Part shown: in pieces, positions 1 to 5,039 of the stretch
Position numbering within the stretch: position 1 is the stretch's first letter
How the letters are laid out: each line of letters opens with the position of its first letter
Assembly (NCBI GenBank): GCA_030612905.1
Contig: JAUWNA010000182.1
Location: 1 to 5,039, forward strand
Reading direction: 5' to 3'
DNA length: 5,039 bases
Source of the DNA: Promethearchaeota archaeon
GTDB lineage: Archaea > Asgardarchaeota > Lokiarchaeia > Sigyniarchaeales > SOKP01
Notes under the pieces: generated by a model
Seen by the model: the letters and a program-made list of their open reading frames with translations, nothing else
Database searches by the model: none
Told to the model about the DNA's origin: nothing
Made by a program: the position numbers and the translations under genes

Positions 1-747
1 CAAAAGTTCTGTGAGAAATGCGGTACAGAATTGTCTTCAATTAAGAAAGCACCAGAAAAAGGAGTAGAAAGCGCCCCTCCTTCGCCTCCAACCACAACCA
101 CAACACCTCAGAAAAAAGGTAGTTTATTCGATATTAATCGAAACTATTATTTAATCAAAGAAAAGATGTGGGATATGGGTTTTGGGGATATAATGGATGA
201 CGAGGGAAAGTTAATTGGACGGATGAATCGTATAATTTTTAGTATAAGACGACGAGTTGAACTCCAAGAACTTGATGGTACCGTTGTTGCTACGATTCAT
301 AGTAAAATTATTTCAGCAAGAGGCGCTCAGGATTTAAAAACTCCAGATGGAGAATTGATAGCAAGAATTAAGAAGAAAATATTAACCCTTTTTAAATCAA
401 AATTCTTTTTAGAAGATAACATGGGAAATAGATGGTACGAGGCTGAAGGGGATTTTTTTGGTTGGTCGTTTAAAATCTACGAAGTTGCTTCAAGAAAATT
501 GGTAGCGGAAATAGAAAAAGCTGATCGATGGAGAGATATTTTCTTAGGGGGATTATTTGATTTTGCGGACACTTACGCTTTAAAAATCCTGGATAACGAA
601 ACAGACAGAAGGATACTAGTTGGATTTGTTATATCAATAGATAATGTAATGCATGACTCTTCAGGTGGAGGAGTAATGATGGGTCGCGGATCTTACCGCC
701 GTGGAGGATTCTCTGGTTCTTTTGGAGCTCCACGTCGCCGTCACTAA
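1..747 (+). CDS. Zinc-ribbon/LOR (Tubby-like) domain protein with Gly/Arg-rich tail, 5' partial
   Basis: The reading frame is open to the left edge, so the start lies outside; 248 residues are present. Residues 3-8 read FCEKCG, the second Cys pair of a zinc ribbon. By comparison with the paralogue at 2159-2848, about 19 N-terminal residues are missing. A TTG at position 31 could be called as the start, but it would cut through this ribbon and is rejected. Residues 11-41 are a Pro/Thr-rich, probably disordered linker. Residues 42-219 form an LOR (LURP-one-related, YxjI/Tubby-like) domain: repeated short beta strands, then a hydrophobic C-terminal segment ending in SIDNVMHD, which fits the central helix of the Tubby barrel. 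The last 29 residues (220-248) hold 9 Gly, 6 Arg and 5 Ser and are absent from the paralogue. No signal peptide or clear membrane span is visible in the part present. The biochemical role is unknown; related folds include Tubby and phospholipid scramblases. The domain call is fairly secure, the function is not. Confidence 0.85.
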   Translation, partial: QKFCEKCGTELSSIKKAPEKGVESAPPSPPTTTTTPQKKGSLFDINRNYYLIKEKMWDMGFGDIMDDEGKLIGRMNRIIFSIRRRVELQELDGTVVATIHSKIISARGAQDLKTPDGELIARIKKKILTLFKSKFFLEDNMGNRWYEAEGDFFGWSFKIYEVASRKLVAEIEKADRWRDIFLGGLFDFADTYALKILDNETDRRILVGFVISIDNVMHDSSGGGVMMGRGSYRRGGFSGSFGAPRRRH

Positions 748-774
748 ATAATTTATTCAATGTTATAACGGATA

Positions 775-786
775 TTTTCTTTTCTT
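775..786 (+). terminator. T-rich tract after the first LOR gene
   Basis: A T-rich run interrupted by single C residues lies about 28 bases after the stop at 745-747, in the 55-base gap before the convergent gene that ends at 803. Archaeal transcription commonly ends at T tracts of this kind. It is short and broken, so the call is weak. I see no comparable T run for the opposite strand in this gap. Confidence 0.35.
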
Positions 787-802
787 ATAATTTTAGATTA
801 TT

Positions 803-1294
803 CTATAATTCCTTTCCGCATTTTTTACAAAATTTAAAACTAATATCATTAACTTCTCCGCAATATTCACATATATTAGAAACTGGTTCGATTTCCGTAT
901 TATTCGTAGCGGAAACCATATTTTTAATATTGATAGTTTTTATAGTAGTTGCGTTTATTAATTCACTCAAATTAATACTCTGTTGCTTACCTATGCTCCT
1001 ATTATTTGCCATTGTAATGGAGAATATATGACCGTCTCTGGTTTCAACTACTATAACAAATATTTTTTGGATTTTCGCGCTATACGCTTTTTTGATATTT
1101 TCTAAAGGAATTATAAAACCATCCTTGAAATCATTAATTGATGAACCTATTTCTGTTAAACTTATGTTTGATTTTTTTACTAGTGATAATTCTTGTTCGG
1201 TCAATAGAATTTTTCCAAATTCCATTTTAAATTGCCACTTCTTTTCCACTTCTCCTTCGCAAAAATATCCTTCTGAAACAAAAACTAACGGCAT
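803..1294 (-). CDS. Probable PH/GRAM-like domain protein with C-terminal zinc ribbon
   Basis: This gene encodes 163 residues. Residues about 24-100 alternate short hydrophobic strands with turns: GKILLTEQELSL, then FIIPLENIKKAY, then IFVIVVETRDGHIFSITM. That is the strand order expected of a bacterial PH/GRAM-like domain, and I infer that fold from pattern alone. Residues 101-139 look like a linker. Residues 142-160 are a zinc ribbon with Cys at 142, 145, 156 and 159 (CEYCG and FCKKCG). There is no signal peptide, so it is probably cytosolic or at the membrane surface. The ATG at 1294 is preferred because a TATA-like box lies about 28 bases before it. A second Met at residue 24 sits just before the domain and cannot be excluded. 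It converges with the upstream LOR gene and diverges from the next LOR gene. The ribbon is near certain, the PH-like call moderate, and the ligand unknown. Confidence 0.8.
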   Translation of the reverse strand: MPLVFVSEGYFCEGEVEKKWQFKMEFGKILLTEQELSLVKKSNISLTEIGSSINDFKDGFIIPLENIKKAYSAKIQKIFVIVVETRDGHIFSITMANNRSIGKQQSINLSELINATTIKTINIKNMVSATNNTEIEPVSNICEYCGEVNDISFKFCKKCGKEL

Positions 1295-1317
1295 GGTTAC
1301 TTTAATTCTTTTTTTTT

Positions 1318-1325
1318 ATTATAAA
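1318..1325 (-). promoter_or_regulatory. Candidate TATA box for the PH-like gene
   Basis: On the - strand this reads TTTATAAT, centred about 28 bases before the ATG at 1294. In archaea this spacing places transcription start at or next to the ATG, so the message would be leaderless. The surroundings are very AT-rich, so a chance match is possible. Confidence 0.45.
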
Positions 1326-1438
1326 TTAAATAAATTTTATCCTTTATTTTTTTATTTATTTGTGACTCTTGCTAGTATAATCGATTAAATAATAGTTGCA
1401 AAAATTTTTAAAGCTGGACTTTAATTATTACATTAAAA

Positions 1439-1450
1439 TCTTTAAAAAAT
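1439..1450 (+). promoter_or_regulatory. Candidate TATA box for the short LOR gene
   Basis: The sequence TCTTTAAAAAAT lies about 30-40 bases before the ATG at 1481, predicting a transcript with a very short leader. A second AT-rich element, TTTTTAAAG near 1404-1412, could be used instead. It sits in the 180-base divergent region between two genes and is hard to separate from the AT background. Confidence 0.35.
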
Positions 1451-1480
1451 AATAATTAAAAATCTAACAGAGTGAAAAAA

Positions 1481-2011
1481 ATGTCGTTGCTAAGTACTAG
1501 AGAATTTATCCTTAAAGAAAAAATGATTTCTTTAACCGATAAAGGCAAAATATTTAATATGAATAACGAAGAGATAGGTAGTTTTCGAGGAAGTCTCATA
1601 AAGATCGGTAATACATACCGTATAAGAGACCTTGAAGATGTTCCTGTGTTAACTGTTCAAGAAAAAATAATTTCTTTGCGTGCATCTTATAAGTTCTTTA
1701 GAGGTGGTGAAAAAGACGATGCTCAATTTATCGGAAAACTAAAAAGAAAACTTGTTTCAATTAAACCGAGCTATTGGTATGAGGATCCAGAAGAAAATAG
1801 AGTCTTTACAATGAAAGGAAGTATATTCACCTTAAAATTCAAGATTATAAAAGATGGAAAAGAAGTTGCCGAAATTAGTAAAAAATTATGGAAGAGTCTA
1901 CTAAGAGGGCATTATGGAGTAAAAATGTCGCCCGATTTAGACGACGATTCCGCAATGTTAATATTAGGAATTGTACTAATGCTTCATCACGAAAAAGAAG
2001 AAAATCGATAA
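1481..2011 (+). CDS. Short divergent LOR (Tubby-like) domain protein without zinc ribbon
   Basis: This gene encodes 176 residues, nearly all one LOR domain. It aligns by eye with the other two LOR proteins here. Shared elements are the KEKM motif near the N-terminus, an EEIGSF turn, EKIISLRA (matching SKIISARGA), a GKLKRKLVSI strand (matching ARIKKKIL), VAEISKKLW (matching VAEIEKADRW), and a hydrophobic C-terminal helix AMLILGIVLML. It lacks the zinc ribbon and linker of its relatives and ends in a charged HHEKEENR tail. An in-frame GTG at 1472 would add three residues. I prefer the ATG at 1481 because GTGA at 1472-1475, five bases before it, can act as the ribosome-binding site. The C-terminal hydrophobic segment is likely the buried central helix of the barrel, not a membrane anchor. 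Its function is unknown; LOR proteins are proposed to bind lipids or nucleic acids. Confidence 0.82.
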   Translation: MSLLSTREFILKEKMISLTDKGKIFNMNNEEIGSFRGSLIKIGNTYRIRDLEDVPVLTVQEKIISLRASYKFFRGGEKDDAQFIGKLKRKLVSIKPSYWYEDPEENRVFTMKGSIFTLKFKIIKDGKEVAEISKKLWKSLLRGHYGVKMSPDLDDDSAMLILGIVLMLHHEKEENR

Positions 2012-2041
2012 TAAATAAAATTTAAATATTCATTAAACCAC

Positions 2042-2070
2042 TTTTTTTGTTTTTTTTCTTATTTTTTTTT
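2042..2070 (+). terminator. T-tract terminator after the short LOR gene
   Basis: Three T runs of 7, 8 and 9 bases (2042-2048, 2050-2057, 2062-2070), split by one to four other bases, begin about 30 bases after the stop codon at 2009-2011. No strong hairpin precedes them. This fits archaeal T-tract termination and argues that the next gene is transcribed separately. Confidence 0.7.
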
Positions 2071-2100
2071 ATTTATGTTTAACTCAATAATTTCTTTAGC

Positions 2101-2113
2101 CTAAATTTAAATG
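2101..2113 (+). promoter_or_regulatory. TATA-like promoter element of the zinc-ribbon/LOR gene
   Basis: CTAAATTTAAATG lies 45-58 bases before the GTG start at 2159 and directly after the T-tract terminator. The same 13 bases occur at 3007-3019 before the gelsolin-like gene. The central ATTTAAAT resembles an archaeal TATA box. Usual spacing predicts transcription start near 2131-2136, giving a leader of roughly 23-28 bases. Confidence 0.5.
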
Positions 2114-2158
2114 AATATATTGTCTTATTTTGATTAAAATTGTAAAATTTATAATTGG

Positions 2159-2848
2159 GTGAGAAATATTCCAAAATTTTGTTCTAATTGTGGTGTTGAA
2201 TTAAAGGACCAAAACCAAACATTTTGCCATGAGTGTGGTTTTAAATTATCTTCAGTAGCTGAACAGGCTCCAGCGAGCGCTCCTGTAACAGCAAAACCTA
2301 TGGGATTGTTTGATATCCGCAGAAATTACTATGTGTTGAAAGAAAAGTATTGGGACTGGGGTTCGGGCGATATTCTCGATGAGAATAATCAAAAAATAGG
2401 AAGAATGCATAGAATAATCTTTAGTATTCGCAAGAGAGTAGAGCTCCAAGAGGTCGATGGGACGCTCGCAGCAACTATTCATGCTAAACTAATTTCGGCG
2501 AGAGGTGCGCAAGATTTAAAAGATAGTAATGGTGAATTAATCGCAAGGATTAAGAAAAAAATTCTATCGTTCTTTCGTCCTGTGTTCTTTTTAGAAGCGC
2601 CTGATGGAACTGAATGGTTTCGAGCGCAAGGAAAATTTATGGGATTTAGTTTCAAAGTTTACGACGTAACAACGGGAAATGTTGTCGCGGAAATTGAAAA
2701 AGCTGATAAATGGAGAGACATCTTTTTAGGTGGTATGTTTGATTTTAAAGATACATACGCTTTAAAAATCTTAGATGACAAGGTAGACCGAAGGATACTC
2801 TTGGGGTTTGTTCTTTCAATAGACAACGTCTTACACGATCGACAATAA
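2159..2848 (+). CDS. Zinc-ribbon/LOR (Tubby-like) domain protein, complete
   Basis: This gene encodes 229 residues. Residues 7-30 are a complete zinc ribbon with Cys at 8, 11, 23 and 26 (FCSNCG and FCHECG). Residues 31-49 are an Ala/Pro linker. Residues 50-227 are an LOR domain ending in SIDNVLHD, followed only by Arg-Gln. Aligned without gaps to the first gene of the window, about 124 of 178 LOR residues are identical. Many codons differ silently, which points to an old duplication kept under purifying selection. The GTG at 2159 is chosen because the next in-frame ATG is inside the linker and would remove the ribbon, while a stop lies upstream at 2135-2137. No good ribosome-binding site precedes it. 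A cytosolic or membrane-surface protein is likely. The fold is shared with plant LURP-one, Tubby and scramblase families, but the ligand here cannot be read from sequence. Confidence 0.9.
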   Translation: MRNIPKFCSNCGVELKDQNQTFCHECGFKLSSVAEQAPASAPVTAKPMGLFDIRRNYYVLKEKYWDWGSGDILDENNQKIGRMHRIIFSIRKRVELQEVDGTLAATIHAKLISARGAQDLKDSNGELIARIKKKILSFFRPVFFLEAPDGTEWFRAQGKFMGFSFKVYDVTTGNVVAEIEKADKWRDIFLGGMFDFKDTYALKILDDKVDRRILLGFVLSIDNVLHDRQ

Positions 2849-2853
2849 TCAAG

Positions 2854-2894
2854 ATGGTGATACAACCATAAGAATACCTTTCTTTTTTTTTTTT
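2854..2894 (+). terminator. Terminator with weak hairpin and T12 run
   Basis: Shortly after the stop at 2846-2848, ATGGT (2854-2858) and ACCAT (2865-2869) can pair around a six-base loop. An unbroken run of twelve T follows at 2883-2894. The T run alone is strong evidence for archaeal termination. The hairpin is short, lies 13 bases before the run and may be chance. Confidence 0.7.
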
Positions 2895-3006
2895 AATATT
2901 CATTTTTCTTTTGTGAATCCTACTGTTGTTTTTAAATAAATTTTTATTAAAGAAATTTTATGTTTTGGTTGAGATTATTTCGTTAATTAAATATTAATTC
3001 TAAAAA

Positions 3007-3019
3007 CTAAATTTAAATG
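3007..3019 (+). promoter_or_regulatory. TATA-like promoter element of the gelsolin-like gene
   Basis: CTAAATTTAAATG is identical to the 13 bases at 2101-2113. Its ATTTAAAT core is centred about 24 bases before the ATG at 3038. That spacing predicts transcription start at or within a few bases of the ATG, so the message may be leaderless. This agrees with the lack of a ribosome-binding site before the start. Confidence 0.6.
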
Positions 3020-3037
3020 TGAAGTTGAGAATACAAT

Positions 3038-3961
3038 ATGACCGAAGTTTACGAAGAATTCATAGTATATGAGCTTGATAATTCAGGAGAACGAAATAAA
3101 GTAGATATAAAACAAGAAGAGCTTAAAAATCGTTTAAATCCGGAACAGGTGTTTATTATTATTCGGGAAGACCTTAGAAGGATTTACATTTGGAAAGGAG
3201 CAAAATCTCCCGTTAGGAAAAGGTTCATAAGCTCCCGTGTAGCTCAAGAATTGCAACGAGAATTGATGGAAGATTCTCGTTACCATCGCTGTAAAATTGT
3301 TTCCATAGATCAAGGGGACGAATTGGGGGAATTTTTAAACGCATTTAGATTGGAATCTATGGAGGTAACAGAAAAATTACCAGATATGCGCTATGTCCGA
3401 AACATCGAACGCGATAGAAAATTAGAAGCAGAACGTCAATCTAAAATAGGTAAAACTGCCAAAAAAGAAGCAGAGGAGGAGTACTATTCGCCTATCTTAG
3501 ATGATAAAACCGATAATGTAGTGATGTCTTCGTTTGCTATTGGAATCCCGCAATTTAAAGGGAAAGAACGTCTTATTAGTCCATCTAGAGTAAAAGGAAC
3601 TCTTGGTTTATTAGAGGAAGAAAAAGAAAAAATTAAAGAAAAAATACTAAGTATAGAAATTCCAGATAATTACGAGCGCCAAAATCTGATTCTTGGACAT
3701 TATTTATACGGTGCTGTTTCTAAAGTAACGGAAGTATTTGGAAAGAATGTTGTAGATATTACTTGGGAAGAGGTTAAAAAGCTTCCAAAAGGGGTAATGG
3801 AATTAGATAATAATTTATTTAGAGTTTATTTTGACGATAAGAAAGGAATTGTGGAAGCTGTAGAAGTTTTAAAGAAAGTTAGCACTTCTCCAAAAAATAA
3901 AGCTGAAAAACCTGCATCAACTCGAAGAGAACTACCAAAAATTCCAAGTAATAAAGATTGA
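3038..3961 (+). CDS. Gelsolin-like domain protein with unrecognised C-terminal half
   Basis: This gene encodes 307 residues. Residues about 35-103 match a single gelsolin/villin-type domain. The strand VFIIIRED is followed by IYIWKGAKS (residues 49-57, the family's WxG turn). A long helix with VAQELQREL comes next, then the strand IVSIDQGDE (87-95) with F99, matching the family's QGxE...F ending. Gelsolin domains bind actin and often calcium, and Asgard archaea carry such proteins that act on their own actins. Residues 104-175 are charged, helical or disordered. Residues 176-285 look folded (a Glu/Lys helix, LILGHYLYGAVSKVTEVFG, then LFRVYFDDKKGIVEAVEVL) but I do not recognise the family. The tail from about 286 is Lys/Pro/Ser-rich. 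No signal peptide or membrane span is seen, so a cytosolic protein is likely. It has its own promoter and lies 189 bases after the LOR gene. Actin binding is inference. Confidence 0.85.
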   Translation: MTEVYEEFIVYELDNSGERNKVDIKQEELKNRLNPEQVFIIIREDLRRIYIWKGAKSPVRKRFISSRVAQELQRELMEDSRYHRCKIVSIDQGDELGEFLNAFRLESMEVTEKLPDMRYVRNIERDRKLEAERQSKIGKTAKKEAEEEYYSPILDDKTDNVVMSSFAIGIPQFKGKERLISPSRVKGTLGLLEEEKEKIKEKILSIEIPDNYERQNLILGHYLYGAVSKVTEVFGKNVVDITWEEVKKLPKGVMELDNNLFRVYFDDKKGIVEAVEVLKKVSTSPKNKAEKPASTRRELPKIPSNKD

Positions 3962-4034
3962 TTCGTAAATAAAAATATTAATTTGAACCTAAAGGAAAAT
4001 AGATTAAACCTTATTTTTGAGCAAGTCGTTTGTT

Positions 4035-4727
4035 CTATAAATTATTAAGATCGTCGTCTCGTGGTTCAATTTCTTCAAGCGGTCCTTCTTCTATTTCTTC
4101 TTCTCCTTCTTTTTCGTCATTCAACCTGTTATTTTCAGTTGCGTTAGATTCTTCATTATCTTGTGCCTTAGAGCTGTTTTCAAAGTTTTTATCCTTTTCA
4201 TCGATTTTTTCTGGTTTATTCATCTGTTTAATTTTCTTTAAACCTTCTATTGCTTCTTTCCGTACCGAAGGGCTTCGATCTTTTAGAGCTTTAGCTAAAA
4301 CATCAAGAGAGTGTGGGTGATGTATATCGCCTAATTCATTCGCAGCTTCTTTTCGAACTAATTCATGCACATCGTTTAATAAAATATAAGCTAAAACGCC
4401 TAGAATCTCGTTATCACCGAGTTCTCCTAAAGTATCCACCGCGTCTTTCCTAACGCCCGCATCAGGGTCAGTTAGTGCTGTATTAGCTAACTCTTTTAGC
4501 GTTCTATCTGAATATCCAAGAGGCTGTATACCAACTAAATCTATTCCACAGAATTTACAAAAACTGTGACTAATTTTAATTAATTTCCCACAAGAGGGAC
4601 AAACGCGTTGATTTTCAAAATCAACTGATGATTTTGTAAACTTTGCTTGACTAGATTCTCGTACTTGCTCTTTATTTACTCTATAAGGGTTTTTATTAGG
4701 ATCGGGATAATTTGTAGGTTTTCCCAT
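4035..4727 (-). CDS. Zinc-ribbon/HEAT-repeat protein with acidic tail
   Basis: This gene encodes 230 residues from the ATG at 4727. A GTG at 4739 would add four. The ATG is preferred because GTGAG, which contains that GTG, sits seven bases before it and can serve as the ribosome-binding site. Residues 1-42 are polar and probably disordered. Residues 43-61 are a zinc ribbon (CPSCG and FCKFCG). About three HEAT/PBS-lyase-type helical repeats follow, near residues 75-167, each with an R-K-(D/E)-A core (VRKDAVDTLGELGD, VRKEAANELGDI, VRKEAIEGLKKI). These repeats make a small solenoid used for protein binding. The last 63 residues hold about 23 Asp/Glu and look disordered. No catalytic motif is visible, so a scaffold or adaptor role is inferred. 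It converges with the gelsolin-like gene across a 73-base gap. Domain calls are secure; the partner is unknown. Confidence 0.87.
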   Translation of the reverse strand: MGKPTNYPDPNKNPYRVNKEQVRESSQAKFTKSSVDFENQRVCPSCGKLIKISHSFCKFCGIDLVGIQPLGYSDRTLKELANTALTDPDAGVRKDAVDTLGELGDNEILGVLAYILLNDVHELVRKEAANELGDIHHPHSLDVLAKALKDRSPSVRKEAIEGLKKIKQMNKPEKIDEKDKNFENSSKAQDNEESNATENNRLNDEKEGEEEIEEGPLEEIEPRDDDLNNL

Positions 4728-4752
4728 TGATTTACTCACATTTTTTAATTCA

Positions 4753-4760
4753 ATTTATTA
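4753..4760 (-). promoter_or_regulatory. Weak TATA-like element for the HEAT-repeat gene
   Basis: On the - strand this reads TAATAAAT, about 29 bases before the ATG at 4727. Several other AT-rich stretches between 4760 and 4800 could serve equally well, so the placement is uncertain. Confidence 0.25.
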
Positions 4761-4905
4761 ATCATTTAACTTATACATTTTAACTTTAATTAAGATAATG
4801 TAGACCAATTTTTAATATAATAGAACTTTTCTTGAGAAAATTTGTAGTTTCAAGTTTATTTATGGCTATCATCATCGATATTTGTTTATGGAGGTACAAT
4901 ATAAC

Positions 4906-4923
4906 AAAAAACAATAAAAAAAA
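4906..4923 (-). terminator. T-tract terminator of the right-edge gene
   Basis: On the - strand this is a run of eight T (4916-4923) and a run of six T (4906-4911), starting about 20 bases after the stop codon of the gene that enters from the right edge. The position and composition fit archaeal T-tract termination. No hairpin is evident. Confidence 0.6.
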
Positions 4924-4943
4924 TATATTTATTTTTAAATGAT

Positions 4944-5039
4944 TTAGGCAATAGTGATGTCCTTGTTTAGATAAACATCTTGCACAGCGTTTAATATCTT
5001 AATTCCTTCTGGTGTTGGCTTTTTAAAGGCTTTTCTTCC
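4944..5039 (-). CDS. C-terminal end of an unidentified protein, partial
   Basis: On the - strand the last 31 codons of a frame open to the right edge end in TAA at 4944-4946. The encoded residues begin GRKAFKKPTPEGIKILN and end NKDITIA. The composition is ordinary for a folded protein, a T-tract terminator follows directly, and the strand matches the HEAT-repeat gene 217 bases further on. I take it as the real end of a gene. The fragment is too short for me to name a family. Confidence 0.6.
   Translation of the reverse strand, partial: GRKAFKKPTPEGIKILNAVQDVYLNKDITIA

Noticed and set aside
1092..1388. Open frame of 98 codons on the + strand
   Set aside because: It lies mostly antisense to the PH-like/zinc-ribbon gene, has low-complexity Phe/Leu/Tyr-rich translation at its end, and shows no domain or ribosome-binding site.
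2026..2118. Nine-base inverted repeat ATATTCATT / AATGAATAT flanking the T-tract terminator
   Set aside because: The arms are 75 bases apart and of very AT-rich composition, so chance is likely.
2252..2865. Two - strand open frames inside the zinc-ribbon/LOR gene
   Set aside because: The + strand frame has clear family similarity and a paralogue in the window; the antisense frames have no recognisable features.
4030..4320. Open frame of 96 codons on the + strand
   Set aside because: Its Ser/Phe-rich translation is the complement of the acidic tail and HEAT repeats of the - strand gene.
4829..4842. Small hairpin TTTTC-TTGA-GAAAA
   Set aside because: The five-base AT-rich stem is too weak, and no T tract or gene end is close enough to give it a role.
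4888..4897. GGAGGT ribosome-binding-site-like sequence on the + strand
   Set aside because: No start codon with a usable frame follows at the proper spacing.
4862..4942. Possible 26-codon + strand gene in the right intergenic region
   Set aside because: Its end overlaps the T-tract terminator of the opposite strand, its translation is Asn/Lys/Ile-rich as expected from AT-rich noncoding DNA, and no ribosome-binding site precedes the ATG.

Overview
The window is a stretch of AT-rich chromosome, most likely from an Asgard archaeon (Promethearchaeota, Lokiarchaeia-like). This rests on content, not on a marker gene. There is a gelsolin-like domain protein, several Tubby/LURP-one-type (LOR) proteins, and short zinc ribbons attached to otherwise unrelated folds. 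The control signals also look archaeal: TATA-like boxes about 24-28 bases before several starts, and long T tracts after stops. No rRNA, tRNA, CRISPR array, insertion sequence or virus gene was seen.

Layout from left to right. (1) A + strand gene enters from the left edge (1-747). It has the second half of a zinc ribbon, a Pro/Thr linker, an LOR domain and a Gly/Arg-rich tail. (2) A convergent - strand gene (803-1294) encodes a probable PH/GRAM-like domain with a C-terminal zinc ribbon. (3) After a divergent promoter region comes a short, divergent LOR protein without a zinc ribbon (1481-2011, +). (4) Next is a complete zinc-ribbon/LOR protein (2159-2848, +), about 70% identical to gene 1 over the LOR domain by hand count. 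(5) A 307-residue protein follows (3038-3961, +) with an N-terminal gelsolin-like domain and an unrecognised C-terminal half. (6) A convergent - strand gene (4035-4727) encodes a zinc ribbon, about three HEAT-like repeats and an acidic tail. (7) The last 31 codons of an unidentified - strand gene lie at the right edge (4944-5039). All gaps between genes are under 210 bases, and most hold a promoter, a T-tract terminator or both.

The genes look mostly separately transcribed: strands alternate, and the three consecutive + strand genes at 1481-3961 each have their own upstream TATA-like element, with T tracts between them. A shared role is therefore inference from content only. Three folds that bind membrane phosphoinositides in eukaryotes (Tubby-like, PH-like, gelsolin-like) lie within 4 kb, and four of the seven genes carry a zinc ribbon of the same FCxxCG type. 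A membrane-surface or cytoskeleton-linked gene neighbourhood is a reasonable hypothesis, but these folds also have other uses in prokaryotes.
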